In this document: in pieces, positions 31,909 to 43,704 of the stretch
Layout: each line of letters begins with the position of its first letter
Numbering within the stretch: position 1 is the first letter of the stretch
Source: Thereva unica
Taxonomy: Eukaryota; Arthropoda; Insecta; Diptera; Therevidae
DNA: 64,000 nucleotides
Assembly (NCBI GenBank): GCA_949987705.1
Contig: OX465281.1
Location: 165,306,393 to 165,370,392 of the forward strand
Reading direction: 5' to 3'
The notes under the pieces: generated by a model
The model's input: only the letters and a program-made list of their open reading frames with translations
Told to the model about the DNA's origin: nothing
Database searches by the model: none
Position numbers and translations under genes: made by a program

Positions 31909-34415
31909 TTAAGTACATAAACTTATAATAATACTTTTAAATTTTTCACGTTTTTCGTGCAAATCAATGTAATTGCAGACCTCATTAAACTTCCTTGAAC
32001 AGTACGCAATGGGCTCATGTTGTCCATAGGTTGTTCTATGATAAGATACATGCAACAAATTACTAGATCTAAGGGACGCACCAGGCACATGATTATTAAA
32101 TAAAGTTAAAAGTTCCGGCGAACAGATTTTAAAACACAAGACATCTCTGACAAACATAATACTAGAAACTTTCCTTCTGGATTCCAAGGTTTATAAGAAG
32201 GCGGGCCGGAATAACATCGGAACCTATGCAAGGCGTAACGAGTGAAAGATTTTTGAATTGATTCAATTCGATTTATATGAACGGATAAGAACGGGCACCA
32301 AACCACTGAAGAAAATTCTAAAATTGAACGGACTAACGAAACGTATAATGTCTTTAACGTATAATGGTTGCGGAAATCACACGAGTTGCGTTTTATAAAT
32401 CCCAGCGTTTTCCACGCTTTAGATGAGATATAATCAACATGCAAAGAACCGTCAAGCTTATTATCAAAGACAACTCCTAGATCTTTGATGCACGAAGGAT
32501 GATCAATAGTTAAATTACCAATTACATAATCAAAAGAAAGAGGATTAGTACGACGATGAAACGAAAATCTTTTACATTTACTAGGGTTCAGTACTAAATC
32601 ATTTTTGAACACCATTCTATGAGCTTATTTAGATCAGATTGAAGGTTTAAGCAATCACGATAATCTTGAGCAGAGATGAAAAGCTTCAGGTCGTCGGCAT
32701 ACAAAAGACATTGGGAAAAGGAAAAAATTTTAACTATGTCATTAATGTAAATTAAAAATAGAAGTGGTCCTAAATGGCTACCTTGAGGAACTCCGGAAAC
32801 AACAGTAAACGTACGGGATGTAAATGAATCAATCAATACACATTGTTTTCTGTCAGAAAGATAAGAGTCGATCCACCTAAATAACGATGAGTGAAAACCA
32901 AAATTCCGAAGCTTATGTTTAAGCAAAGCCAAATTAACTCGATCAAATGCTTTGACAAAGTCAGTATAAATGACATCAACTTGGGCGCCACTCTCAATTT
33001 CTCTGATGGCAAAATGTTTAAAAAGAGTCAAGTTCGTAGAAGTTGATTTACCTGATATAAACCCATGCTGCTTCGGGCAAATCTCTTCCTTTATGTAAAA
33101 ATAAAGTTTGTCTTTGACTAAACCTTCAAAACATTTAGGTACTGGTATCTAACAGCTTCACTATCGCTCTATAGTTGTCAATCAAATTTCGAGGGCCTGC
33201 CTTATAGAGGGGTTTAACAAATGAAAATTTCCACTGATCTAAGAAATAACCCAATTTCAAGGAAAGATTAAAAATTATTGTTAACGCTGGAGCTAATGAA
33301 TGACTAAAATTTCGCCAAAAATAATTAGATATCATATCATACTCATAGAATGTGTCCCCGTTTAAGGATCGCAAACAAAAGTTCAACTTCATCGGCCTTA
33401 AGGGATAACCAACCCAAATCAACTGTAGAGTTCAGATTATTGAACACGGAACCTCCCGGATGAGAAGAACTAGTACAATAATTAGACTCAAAAAAATCAG
33501 CAAATAAATCACAGCTTTCCTGCAAATTCGAGGAAGACCGATTATTAAATACCATATGTGAGGGAAAACCAGAAGAAGAGCGCATCTTATTGATAAAGTG
33601 CCAAAACGCTTTACAATTATGTTTTATATTTGCTTCAGTCGCCCAAATATATTGCCTAAATAAATATCTATGAAGGAAATCATACTCGCGCTGTAATCGC
33701 TTAAAATTAGAGTTAAATAAGATATTGGCTGGATTAGCTTTTACCAATTTATGTGCTTTGTTTTTAGCATTTTTTAGCCTCAACAGTCCACGTTTAAACC
33801 ATGGCGGATGAGTAAACACTTTTTTCTTACCATTGGTATGTATCTGTTAATTCCAGTCTGAACTACATTTAAAAATTTAGAATAAATTAGGTTTAAGTCA
33901 TTAGAGTTAACTACGAGATCGTTATACCATTGTACGGACATAAAATAATCATTAAGTTTCGCATAATTACCATTAGCATAAGTATTAGTCTCTATAAAAT
34001 TGGTAAAGCTTAGAACATTTAAATCAACAATAATAGGTTTATGGTGAAAGTCAGGTTTAGAAAGAGGGCAAAAAGCTTCTTCAACATTAAAAATTAAATC
34101 TGCACTTAAGAATACTAAATCTAAAATCCTACCTAACACGTGGCACAAATGATTAATTTGATTCAAATTGCAACCAAGAAATGAATCCACTATAATACTT
34201 TCACATTTTGATGTAACATTAGTGAGAATAAGACATTTATCCTCCTCAGACCAAATCCAGTGGATATTCGGCAAGTTGAAATCGCCCAAACAGCACAAAA
34301 AATTATTTACATCTGTGCATCCTGCAAATAGTCCCAGTATGTTGTTAGAGTGCATCTCATATAACGTAGAATTGCTAGCTGGTGGTATGTAGCTAACGCA
34401 GATGATTATATTCAC
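31909..34415 (-). pseudogene. LINE ORF2 (endonuclease-RT), multiply frameshifted, left-arm copy
   Basis: From right to left the pieces are: the endonuclease C-terminal half at 33780-34415 (CCLGDFNLP and SKPDFHHKPI, the GDFN and SDH-like motifs); pre-RT at 33343-33819; an RT start fragment at 33135-33422; RT core at 32594-33031 (YTDFVKAFDRV, SGVPQGSHLGPLLFLIYIND, YADD); thumb at 32106-32615; and the C-terminal end at 31909-32187. Each joins the next through a frameshift or short deletion, and the endonuclease N-terminal half is missing. It differs from the right-arm copy at one residue that I noticed (Ile versus Thr after HHKPI). Confidence 0.85.
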
Positions 34416-34978
34416 CGCGTATCATTGCCAATAATCTTCTTCTCCTTACGGACTTTTTTACGTGAGACTATAGTCCACAATTCTTCGCTGTTAGCGGCGG
34501 CGTTAACAGACACAGTTGGAGCAATAACTGGGGATGAATCATTCTCTATTTGCTGTTGAGCATTAGGCGTAATGGAAACATCAGACTCAACTGACACAAC
34601 GGATTCTGCAACCGTTGCTTCTGTGATACTTCTGTCTGGGACTTCTGTTGAAGGTTGAAGCGAGACTTTCGTTTTAACAGCCTTCACCGGATGTGCACAA
34701 ATTTTTTTGGAAGAAGTTTTTAAGCTAAGAACATCCTCCTGCAACTTCTTAATTTCCTTACTGAGTATACACAGTCTGGAAGACAGAACACCCCCAAACA
34801 AATCCTTGCAGGAATTGCACTGCCACACCAGATTTTCGCATGACTTTAAAGCAGCAGCAGTATTATCACTGATACCGGCGCAGCGTTTATGGAATTTTCG
34901 TTCGCAAACGAAGCACGAATAAACACCGTCTGCGAATAATTGCTTAGCGCATTTAAAACAATTTTCAGTAGGGTTCAT
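34412..34978 (-). CDS. LINE ORF1 with PHD-like zinc finger, left-arm copy
   Basis: I start at the Met of MNPTENCFKC; the longer frame upstream adds 30 hydrophobic residues whose first codons come from the flanking satellite. Cys and His spacing (CxxC...CxxC, His, Cys, then WxCxxC) is PHD-like, in the first 60 residues. A short coiled-coil-like segment (LSKEIKKLQEDVLSLKTSSK) follows, then a Ser/Thr-rich tail ending in KKVRKEKK. PHD-type ORF1 proteins occur in CR1/L2-like LINEs and are thought to act in RNP assembly. The frame is intact and ends where the truncated endonuclease frame begins. Confidence 0.75.
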   Translation of the reverse strand: MNPTENCFKCAKQLFADGVYSCFVCERKFHKRCAGISDNTAAALKSCENLVWQCNSCKDLFGGVLSSRLCILSKEIKKLQEDVLSLKTSSKKICAHPVKAVKTKVSLQPSTEVPDRSITEATVAESVVSVESDVSITPNAQQQIENDSSPVIAPTVSVNAAANSEELWTIVSRKKVRKEKKIIGNDTR

Positions 34979-35055
34979 GTTCGAAGTGAAAAATAAATAA
35001 CCGATCGCTATAATACGCAGAGTTAAAACAACGAGATGTAACTTGACCAAGGCCA

Positions 35056-35488
35056 ATGGCGTGGGCATCCACTATAAAGCGATTTTTGGAAATTCATCTC
35101 CTAAGGGAGTGAAATGGGGTTTACGCAAACCGCTGGAGCTATATTGCTGAAATTTTGACAGTGCATCCCTATAATCACGAAGAAATTAATGACTCGAAAT
35201 TCACTTTATTTAATATTCATTTGTGATTGCTTCATAATTTCTTGCACCCACGTAAATAGGCGAACAAACTTAACGAACGTTCGTCAAACCCTAAAATGTC
35301 ACGTCTATTGCTGACATAAACATGCCAATCTCTGCTTCAAAACTTGCAGATTGGTTGAGCAAATGAATGATATACGATATACGAAGCAATTTGTTTACCA
35401 TATTTATTAAAAAAATGCAATATAATAAACCCTTTTTAAATCCTTTTATTTAACTTACACTGTTTGTCGTCAAATTTTGGAAGTTAAA
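35056..35488 (-). repeat. satellite unit and Helitron tail block, left arm
   Basis: It contains one 118-bp-type satellite unit and then the block shared with 46790-47040 and 53170-53440 (GAACGTTCGTCAAACCC and AGCAATTTGTTTACCATATT). Its inverted partner is 48520-48950. Confidence 0.8.
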
Positions 35489-36572
35489 GGAGGTGGGTCA
35501 AAATTGCCCCAGGCCCGGCGCAAAAGAAAAGTATCTCAGATTATCGGCTATAATAAGTATTGAATTTCTGTATAGTTGTTATATCCCGTAACTGTGGCTA
35601 AGGTGTTAATAATGCTATTTCTTTTTATTCGGGCGAAATGACTAATTAACCCTGTATTTTTGTAACGCCACCACATATCTTCATGAATAAGGTATCAGTG
35701 CACGCAGAATACTCCCACCTATCTAAAATTGTAAAAACGACGGTACCACAGTACCAACTTCCAGAGTTATGAGTCGTCAAAGTCAAAATTTTGGTTTTTT
35801 TAACAAAAATGTCACTTTCAACCACCTTTTTCTCCAAAATATTCATAGTCAACTAATGTTTTTTTTCTCAGAATAAGAAAGCTTGGAGTTTTTCCTTTGA
35901 ATAATGTCAAAACAATTTTTATGCTACGGCCTTTACTTTCGAAGTTATAAGCAATTTTAATACTAAAATTGGCGTTATTTCGTACTTTTTTAGTACTCTT
36001 TTTCCTAAGCTTATGTCGAAAAGCACTAAGTGAAAAAAAGTCAAAGTCAAAATTGTTTGCAATTTCCGCAAATAAGGCCAGCTTTAGCATTTAAATTGCT
36101 TATAACTTCGAAAGTAAAGGCCGTAGCATAAAAATTGTTTTGACATTATTCAAAGGAAAAACTCCAAGCTTTCTTATTCTGAGAAAAAAAACATTAGTTG
36201 ACTATGAATCTTTTGGAGGAAAAGGTGGTTGAAAGTGACATTTTTGTTAAAAAAACCAAAATTTTGACTTTGACGACTCATAACTCTGGAAGTTGGTACT
36301 GTGGTACCGTCGTTTTTACAATTTTAGATAGGTGGGAGTATTATGCGTGCACTGATACCTTATTCATGAAGATATGTGGTGGCGTTACAAAAATACAGGG
36401 TTAATTAGTCATTTCGCCCGAATAAAAAGAAATAGCATTATTAACACCTTAGCCACAGTTACGGGATATAACAACTATACAGAAATTCAATACTTATTAT
36501 AGCCGATAATCTGAGATACTTTTCTTTTGCGCCGGGCCTGGGGTAATTTTGTATGGGCTGTGACCCACCTCC
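35489..36572. mobile_element. 1084-bp foldback element, present only in the left arm
   Basis: The ends are GGAGGTGGGTC and GACCCACCTCC. Inverted arms of about 440 bp (for example AAGTATCTCAGATTATCGGC versus its complement near 36515) flank a loop of about 150 bp. The right arm has the uninterrupted sequence TTAAATTTGACCC at 48512-48524, an empty site with no obvious target-site duplication. A diverged relative of its arm is at 12960-13180. No ORF of note. Confidence 0.88.
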
Positions 36573-37375
36573 TTTGACCCACTTCCCGGTTTCGGATAGA
36601 GCTGAAATTTTGCATACACGTTTAGTTTGGATGACAATGCAATCTGGCCATTTTGTAAAAATACCAAGATGGCGGTTCCAAAATGGCGCCCGATTTTTGA
36701 AATTGTGCTCCGCGGCCCTCTGACATGGGTATCAAATGAAAGGATATGACAGGTAGAACACAATAAGCTATGTGGCGTCATTCCAAATTCAAAATGGCGG
36801 CCAACACTAAATTGCGGAAAGCTTATAATAGACTAAAAAGTAGAAAATATAACCGATCAACTTCCAATTTTGCACACACTCGTAGTTCGGGTGGTTAATG
36901 TGTATGAATGATGAGATGAATAGTTGAGTTAAGGGTGAGTTGATAATAAAGAAGCAATACACGTTACAAAAAATCACAAACAAACACAGAGATGCTGCTG
37001 TCAACTAAATTCAACTACTCAAATACTGAACTCATGCCCGTATGCATAATTTCAACTAAACCCAGGTAGCAGAGCTGAGTCGAGTTCAGTCAATCTTAAC
37101 CCAACTCGACTCTCGTTTACATGTAGTTAGACTTGGGTTCAACTTGAGTTCAACTCATCATGTATAAGTACTAAATGCAATCTGACCTTTTTGTAAAAAA
37201 ATCAAGAAGACGGTTCCAAGATGGCGGCCGTTTTTGCAATTATGTTCCACCGAGCCCACGACATGGGTATCAAATGAATACAGTAAACTGTGTGACGTAA
37301 TTTTAAATCTAATAGAATTGCCATCATAAAATGGCGGAATACATATAATAAACTAAAAAGTAGAAAATAAAATAA
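36573..37375 (-). repeat. inner part of the left arm, Helitron-like repeats
   Basis: Two blocks repeat the phrase CATGGGTATCAAATGAA (near 36725 and 37263) with AAGATGGCGG-type motifs. The inverse, TTTGATACCCATG, is the core of the 128-bp HINE minisatellite. Between them lies an ACTCGAC/ACTTGAGTTCAACT-rich stretch near 37000-37160. No gene is supported. Confidence 0.6.
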
Positions 37376-37757
37376 ATGGTTAAAACAATTTTTTAAAAAA
37401 ATTCTTTTCATTAACTAAAAAATGTACTGAAAAGTAAAAAATAAAAAATATTTTAAAGAAAGCGTGAAATTTCAATTTTAATGAAAAAGTTAATTAAAAG
37501 AATGGCGCATTTTTCATCAAAAATTTTTGTTAGAATTTGAAATTAACAAAGCAAAAAATTGAGGGTTATTGTAAATCTCACGCGATTTACAGTTATATTT
37601 TCAATTTTTGATGAAAAATGCGCCATTCTTTTAATTAACTTTTTCATTAAAATTGAAATTTCACGCTTTCTTTAAAATATTTTTTATTTTTTACTTTTCA
37701 GTACATTTTTTAGTTAATGAAAAGAATTTTTTTTTAAAAATTTTTTTTAACCATTTA
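37376..37757. repeat. long hairpin with ~145-bp arms
   Basis: TTAACTAAAAAATGTACTG...GAATGGCGCATTTTTCATC on the left is matched by its reverse complement on the right (37605-37755), nearly perfect, around a loop of about 85 bp. It recurs inverted at 47335-47720 and as a partial copy at 53745-53990. Confidence 0.9.
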
Positions 37758-37806
37758 TTTTTTAAGGATAATAACAGCTGACTTTTTTTTTTTAAGGAAA
37801 ACATTA

Positions 37807-37834
37807 TATATATAAGGAGTGGAGCAAGTGAACA

Positions 37835-37888
<54 letters not shown>
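37807..37888. repeat. (TA)n microsatellite at the inner end of the left arm
   Basis: A TA tract. The arm ends at its left edge and a TGGGTGATT-starting segment begins at its right. Confidence 0.9.
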
Positions 37889-37891
<3 letters not shown>

Positions 37892-39294
37892 GTGATTGTC
37901 ATGAAATAGGAGTAGTGGCTGGCTGGCCGTTGTTCTCTAGCTACAACGCCTCAAACAAATTTTTTCTGCGGTAAAAATCTCCATGTAGTAATAAAACATA
38001 CTCTCCTTCATCGCCTCCCGCGGCAAGCACTTTTGAACAGAATGGCGGCCCTTCAACCACCGAAAATGTCGCCTCCGTAACCTGTCCATTTTCCGCTTTT
38101 ACATCACGGCACTACGTTTACGGAAAAATAGTGCATTATTGCCGCGCGCCTAGGGTCTCAAACGATAGCAGCAGTGTTCCGAAACTGATCACCGGTATGT
38201 ATTACGCGGGCGGATACCTGCTTAGTTAGATGCCAGTGTTTACATTCTGACTGTTGTTTGTTGCAAATTTCAATAAAAACTATAAGAATAGCGTACACGC
38301 AACGACAAATTGGTTGTCATGTGGCACTAAGTAGTGAAAACGAATCGTGACAAGTTTCTTTATGAATGTTTATCCTCGCCGGGCGTTTAGACTGTGAACA
38401 ATTTATAAAAAGAGAGCAACCTCAAGAAAATTATCGAAGAAAAAAAAAAAACTGTCGCCTCTGTAATGTGTGTTTTCGTTGTGGTATGTGTTGCAAATCT
38501 CTTTTAACTCGGTTCGATGAACTTGTTTACATTTGTAGAGCAAGCAAATTTTGGGAAAAATTGTTTGCTCTCATTGATCATGAAAGCGACGGATTTTTCG
38601 ATGAAATGTCGCTACCGTAATTGTCGCCTCCGTAGCAGTTGCTGTTTGGTTTTCGTGTATTGGTGTTTCTAATATTATTTTTTAAGAAATGGCACCTACT
38701 ACACGTAACTCGAAGCAGCAGAAAAAAGAGCAAATCGCAATCGTTCACCGGAATAATAAATGGAAAATACAGCGACAAAAAATCAAAGAACAACAAACAA
38801 AGAAGAAGGTGCGTATAACGATTGACGAGAATCACAAAGGCACAGAGAGAATCCAACTACAATTCGCTTCAATGCCCTGAGTTGCTTTAAGTGCAAGACC
38901 GACAAAAAATGTCACCACCATTTTCTAAACGATCTTTCCTATTCCACTTCCCACAACAAAAGAGGCAGTGGAAAGAAAAGAAAACCGATCGCTGGCGATT
39001 CGCCAATGTCCGAAACAATTATTCCGCCAGATCACAGGCCCCGGAGAAGTCATCGGTATGTAAAAAAATCATTGATGTTACTTCGCTAACTCTTATTATC
39101 CGGCTAATTGTTTATTATTTATTTATTTATTTATAGAGTAAAAAAGCTATCTTCACTTCGTTCATCAGGGAATCAGATGATAACCCACCCTGCGTCACCC
39201 CAATGGCTCTTCAAGGGTCTTCATTTTGTAGATTAAAATAATTACCTTTTTTTTATTTTCCTCCTAATTCTCGCCTATTCTTCTTTCTTTAAAC
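37889..39294 (+). other. unassigned segment with recurring TGTCGCCTCCGTA motif
   Basis: TGTCGCCTC(C/T)GTA occurs near 38067, 38452 and 38620, and TGTCGCCTCCGAAG near 40635. Short Lys- and Gln-rich ORFs are present (38689-38880, beginning MAPTTRNSKQQKKEQIAIV; and a frame near 38885-39060 with CKTDKKCHHHF followed by a GGTATGT donor-like site). These might be exons of an old autonomous element or gene, but I recognise no domain. The left edge TGGGTGATT against (TA)n resembles the TIR element at 55021. Confidence 0.35.
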
Positions 39295-40520
39295 TCCTTT
39301 AATCCCTCATGGGACATAGGGCGGAAACAATTGCCCTCCAGCGGACTCTGTTTTGCGCGACAGCTCTTAGCTCCGACCAGGATCTACCAGTTGTTGCGGC
39401 TTCTAGTAGGGTTCTCCTCCACGTTGTTCTAGGTCTTCCTACTCGACGGGAACCTTGCGGATTCCAGTCAAGGGCCTGTTTGGCTAGATTTTCGTTTTCG
39501 CGTCGCAAGGTGTGGCCAACCCAATTCCATTTCCTTCGCCTGATTTGGTCGTCTATCCTTTCTTGGCCGGCACGGCGCCATAGTTCTTCGTTTGAAATTC
39601 TATCTTGCCCTGTGATGAATTGGGTGACTTTCCATGTTTCGCAACCATACAAAAGAACTGCCTTAACGTTGGAGTTGAACAGCCGCAATTTGGTGTTAGT
39701 GAAGATCACCGTTGATCTCCATATGTGGGACAGGCATGCATATGCGCCTCGTGCTTTATTTATTCTGGAACTTACGTCTTCTTCTGCCCCACCATTTTCG
39801 GTAATAATGCTACCGAGGTAGCAGAATTTATTTACCAGTTCCACGTCACGGTTATTCAGCGCTGTCCGTTCAATGGTGTTTGCATTTATCTGCATTTCTT
39901 TAGTTTTAGTCGGATTTAGCCGTAAGCCTGCTGGACTACTTTCTGTTGCGAAATTGTTTAGCATGTTTTTGAGGTCCTGGTGTCTGTGGGCCAGCAAACA
40001 GATATCATCGGCGTAGTCGAGATCCTTAAGGCGGTCTACCAAACCCCATTGTATGCCGCCTGTTCTATTATCAAGAGCGCCGACAAGGATGTCATTTATT
40101 ACTATAAGAAATAGTAATGGTGAAAGTATGCATCCTTTTCGTACTCCTGAGCTCACCTCAAAGCTGTCGGATAATTTTCCATTATGGAGAACTCTGCATT
40201 TGGGATTGTTATATTGGGCTTTTATCAATTCTATTATTTTGTCAGGCAGTCCACGTCGCCGTAGTGCCTGCCAAATGAAGCTCCTATTAACCGAGTCGAA
40301 CGCTTTCTCATAGTCTACGAAAGCAAGGTAAAGGGGGGATCGGAATTCAGTAGACTGCTCCAATAGCTCAAGGTGTTAATATGATCAATACAGGAGCGGC
40401 CCTTCCTAAATCCGGCCTGCTGCATCCTAAGCGTTCGGTCAACTGCCTCACTTATCCTAGATAGTAATATATGGGACAAAATTTTGCCCACAGTAGATAA
40501 TAAACAGAAACAAACTCGCC
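39295..40520 (-). mobile_element. second RTE-like LINE, 5'-truncated
   Basis: Minus-strand RT with its C-terminal region. The 5' part lies in another frame (40315-40587), giving NFNRRVCFCLLSTVGKILSH and AGFRKGRSCIDHI. Its 3' region before 39295 shows ATTT-type repeats (39113-39133). Confidence 0.75.
39299..40363 (-). CDS. RTE-like reverse transcriptase, central and C-terminal part
   Basis: The 354-residue frame is unbroken. FVDYEKAFDSVNR with catalytic Asp17 opens it, then SSGVRKGCILSPLLFLIVIND and the catalytic YADD at 117-120. The thumb ends in VLLYGCETW and a C-terminal region has RRRKWNWVGHTLRR, typical of RTE-type LINEs. A frameshift at about 40330-40360 separates it from the upstream RT fragment. 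It differs in sequence from the RTE at 6598-7689, so it is another family. Confidence 0.82.
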   Translation of the reverse strand: MEQSTEFRSPLYLAFVDYEKAFDSVNRSFIWQALRRRGLPDKIIELIKAQYNNPKCRVLHNGKLSDSFEVSSGVRKGCILSPLLFLIVINDILVGALDNRTGGIQWGLVDRLKDLDYADDICLLAHRHQDLKNMLNNFATESSPAGLRLNPTKTKEMQINANTIERTALNNRDVELVNKFCYLGSIITENGGAEEDVSSRINKARGAYACLSHIWRSTVIFTNTKLRLFNSNVKAVLLYGCETWKVTQFITGQDRISNEELWRRAGQERIDDQIRRRKWNWVGHTLRRENENLAKQALDWNPQGSRRVGRPRTTWRRTLLEAATTGRSWSELRAVAQNRVRWRAIVSALCPMRD

Positions 40521-40587
40521 TATTAAAATTTAGAATATTATGTTCATCATAAAAAACAAATATAAATGTTATTGGATTAATAAACAA
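40315..40587 (-). pseudogene. RTE-like RT N-terminal fragment (frameshifted)
   Basis: The useful part is CLLSTVGKILSHILLSRISE and QQAGFRKGRSCIDHINTL, RT motifs that sit just upstream of the catalytic FVDYEKAFD of the next frame. The first ~30 residues before NFNRR are not RT-like, and mark the 5' truncation. Confidence 0.7.
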
Positions 40588-40771
40588 CGCGGGACTCCGC
40601 TTACATTATGAAATAGAATTCCATTGATTTTGTGTCGCCTCCGAAGCCATATAATTTCGGCTTTTCTATATAAACTTCTCTCTGTCTATTCCTCGTTTGT
40701 ATTTATGTGGAAATATACAAAAAGTACTTCAAAATAATGTTGAAAGCACATGAGAAAATTTTTTTCAGCAC

Positions 40772-40778
<7 letters not shown>

Positions 40779-40824
<46 letters not shown>

Positions 40825-40832
40825 GGGTTCGC
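40779..40832. repeat. (TA)n microsatellite
   Basis: A TA tract abutting the truncated 5' end of an R1-like LINE. Confidence 0.9.
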
Positions 40833-40833
40833 A

Positions 40834-41493
40834 GATGATATCGGGGTAGTTGTCGAAGGAAAACACCCAGATGACATCGAACTGTATGCGAACGAAGCGA
40901 TCTGGGAAATAAAAGCGTGGTTAGAACGCGCTGGGTTGAAGCTTGCTGAGCACAAAACTGAAGCAGTGGTGATCAGCAAACGGCGAAAGCCAGTATCCGT
41001 GAGGATCAAGGTAGGGGAACAGATCATCCACTCACAGCCCGCTCTAAGGTACCTGGGAGTGATGATCGATCGGAGGCTAAATTTCAAAGCGCACTTGGAG
41101 GGCACGGCAGACAAAGCTTCTGCGATTTGTGCAGCACTCGCAAGAATGCTGCCCAATGTTGGGGGCCCTAGACCAAGTCGCCGCCTCCTCTTGGGGAGGG
41201 TGGTCAGCTCAGTCCTGTTATACGCAGCGCCAGTGTGGGCAGCAGCGTTAAACAGGACTGCAAATTGCAGGAAATGGAGGGCCGCATATAGGTTAAGTGC
41301 ACTACGCGCTTGCTGCGCGTACAGGACCACGTCCGACGATGCGGCGTGCGTGATAGCGGGGATGATTCCTGTAGATATTCTGGCGAGGGAGGGCATGCGT
41401 CTCTATGACCCAGAATATGGTAGAGGACAGCCAAGAAGGGTACGGCGGCAGATTGCGCGCTGTGAGTCTTTAAGGGAATGGCAGGGGAAATGA
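40834..41493 (+). CDS. R1-like RT, from catalytic FADD to thumb
   Basis: The frame is open from within the TA tract, but LINE coding starts at GFADDIGVVVEG, which holds the catalytic Asp pair. It continues WLERAGLKLAEHKTEAVVIS and LRYLGVMIDRRLNFKAHL, then the thumb SSVLLYAAPVWAAAL. A TGA at 41491-41493 follows WQGK. The same frame continues DESVKGRWTHRL, so a Trp codon has probably become TGA. The endonuclease and fingers of RT are missing. Confidence 0.82.
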   Translation, partial: DDIGVVVEGKHPDDIELYANEAIWEIKAWLERAGLKLAEHKTEAVVISKRRKPVSVRIKVGEQIIHSQPALRYLGVMIDRRLNFKAHLEGTADKASAICAALARMLPNVGGPRPSRRLLLGRVVSSVLLYAAPVWAAALNRTANCRKWRAAYRLSALRACCAYRTTSDDAACVIAGMIPVDILAREGMRLYDPEYGRGQPRRVRRQIARCESLREWQGK

Positions 41494-41928
41494 GACGAGT
41501 CTGTTAAGGGTCGTTGGACCCACAGACTTGTCCCTAACGTGGAAGTATGGGTTTCGAGGGAGCGTGGGGAAGTAAGTTACGACCTCACGCAGTTCCTGAG
41601 CGGACATGGGGGGTATAGGAAATACCTCCACCGATTCGGCCACGATGATTCACCGTTGTGTCCGGTATGCCCAGCGACGGAAGAAGACGCAGAGCACGTC
41701 TTCTTTGCCTGCTCGAGATACGCCGAGGAAAGGGCGGAATTAGAAGAAACGGCCCAGGCGCCACTAACGCCGGAAAACATCGTAGAGCATATGATGAGAT
41801 CCGAGGAAATGTGGAAGAAAGTGGAAGAAACCCTGAAGGCCATTCACAGAAAGTTAAGGCAAGAAGAAGCCACAAGAAACAGAGAAAGGCGAAGAAATGC
41901 CGAGAGCAGTAGCAACCCCTATGGGTAA
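41494..41928 (+). CDS. R1-like C-terminal zinc domain
   Basis: It is the same frame as the preceding RT, after the TGA. It reads GRWTHRLVPNVEVW, then DLTQFLSGHGGYRKYLHRFG, then the Cys-His cluster CPVCPATEEDAEHVFFAC that closes R1-type ORF2 proteins and may bind nucleic acid, and ends in a charged helix at TAA near 41926-41928. Confidence 0.8.
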   Translation, partial: DESVKGRWTHRLVPNVEVWVSRERGEVSYDLTQFLSGHGGYRKYLHRFGHDDSPLCPVCPATEEDAEHVFFACSRYAEERAELEETAQAPLTPENIVEHMMRSEEMWKKVEETLKAIHRKLRQEEATRNRERRRNAESSSNPYG

Positions 41929-42118
41929 ACACTAGAGGGACACCTAAAGGGTCATGGTGCTGACGCCCGCCCGAAGTAATGCCTCGCGGCGGTTCCGGGC
42001 GGGGTAAGCGTTACACAAAGGGGTGGTGAGTTTATTCAGTAGGAGTCTGAAACTCGGTCTGAGTGCGGGAACCTCAGAAGTGTCTATGTACAGTCTCACC
42101 ATCCCCCGTAAAACAAAA

Positions 42119-42152
<34 letters not shown>

Positions 42153-42422
42153 TGTGACGCGATCCGAGAAAAGGGAACTACTATCCAAAAAGAAAACTTT
42201 ACAGGAGAAGCGATTGAAAGAAAGACGGAGGAGAGCGAAAACGCTGAGCTGCCACTTTTAACACTTTTGAAGGCACATTTGTAAATATTTATTGCTCAGA
42301 AAGTAATTGGAATAAATTAATTCTGATTACACAGAATTAAAGAGGAGATTCAAAACCTTAAGAATCACTCATAATCTGAAAATCGATTTTTTGGACAGTA
42401 AGTCCCTTTTCTCGGATCGCGT

Positions 42423-42426
<4 letters not shown>
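42153..42426. mobile_element. 274-bp MITE with TGTGACGCG ends, copy 2
   Basis: It begins TGTGACGCGATCCGAGAAAA and ends with the complement, in (TA)n on both sides. It has the same length as copy 1 at 25175-25448, in the inverted orientation. The terminal inverted repeat is about 26 bp. No coding capacity. Confidence 0.88.
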
Positions 42427-43514
<1,088 letters not shown>

Positions 43515-43704
43515 TTACTAATATTATAAATGCGAAAGTAACTCTGTCTGTCTGTCTGTCTGGCTGACTGTCTGTCTGTTACGCTTTCACGCCTAAACCA
43601 CTAAACCGATTTTGATGGAATTTGCTACAGACATAGTTTAGACCTTGGAGACGGACATAGGCTACTTTTTATGGAGAAAAAAATTTGTTGTCTGTAAAGA
43701 GGGT

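Larger units (their letters stand above)
31750..35055 (-). mobile_element. CR1/Jockey-like LINE, left-arm copy
   Basis: A 3.3-kb element on the minus strand inserted in a 118-bp-type satellite unit. It has a PHD-like ORF1, an incomplete endonuclease, RT pieces in several frames and a 3' tail of ATAA-type repeats at about 31750-31790. The right-arm copy is 48951-52256. Confidence 0.85.
31371..37838 (-). repeat. left arm of a large inverted duplication
   Basis: This arm is the reverse complement of 47253-53752. It includes the outer block (31371-31610 versus 53507-53752), a LINE, a Helitron tail block, and an inner block ending in TATATAAGGAGTG...AACAAACA next to (TA)n. The arms share identical frameshifts in the LINE. 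The left arm has an extra 1084-bp foldback (35489-36572); the right arm has extra satellite units (52306-53506). Confidence 0.92.
40833..42136 (+). mobile_element. R1-clade-like LINE, 5'-truncated
   Basis: It starts at the FADD motif of RT directly after (TA)n and runs through the thumb and a Cys-His C-terminal domain to a 3' UTR (41929-42112) and an A tail at 42114-42136. Protein wording is R1-like. It is not in rDNA here. Confidence 0.8.

Noticed and set aside
35646..36404. Paired 68-codon ORFs (MTMNILEKKVVESDIF and its near-copy)
   Set aside because: They are the two arms of a foldback read on opposite strands; no independent coding evidence.
36807..37004. 65-codon ORF identical to 48086-48283
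   Set aside because: Identity is explained by the inverted duplication; the frame is hydrophobic, AT-rich and without motif.
38366..38620. Cys-rich frame NCRLCNVCFRCGMCCKS as a zinc-finger gene
   Set aside because: The cysteine spacing does not fit a known finger, the frame overlaps the repeated TGTCGCCTC motif, and there is no supporting context.
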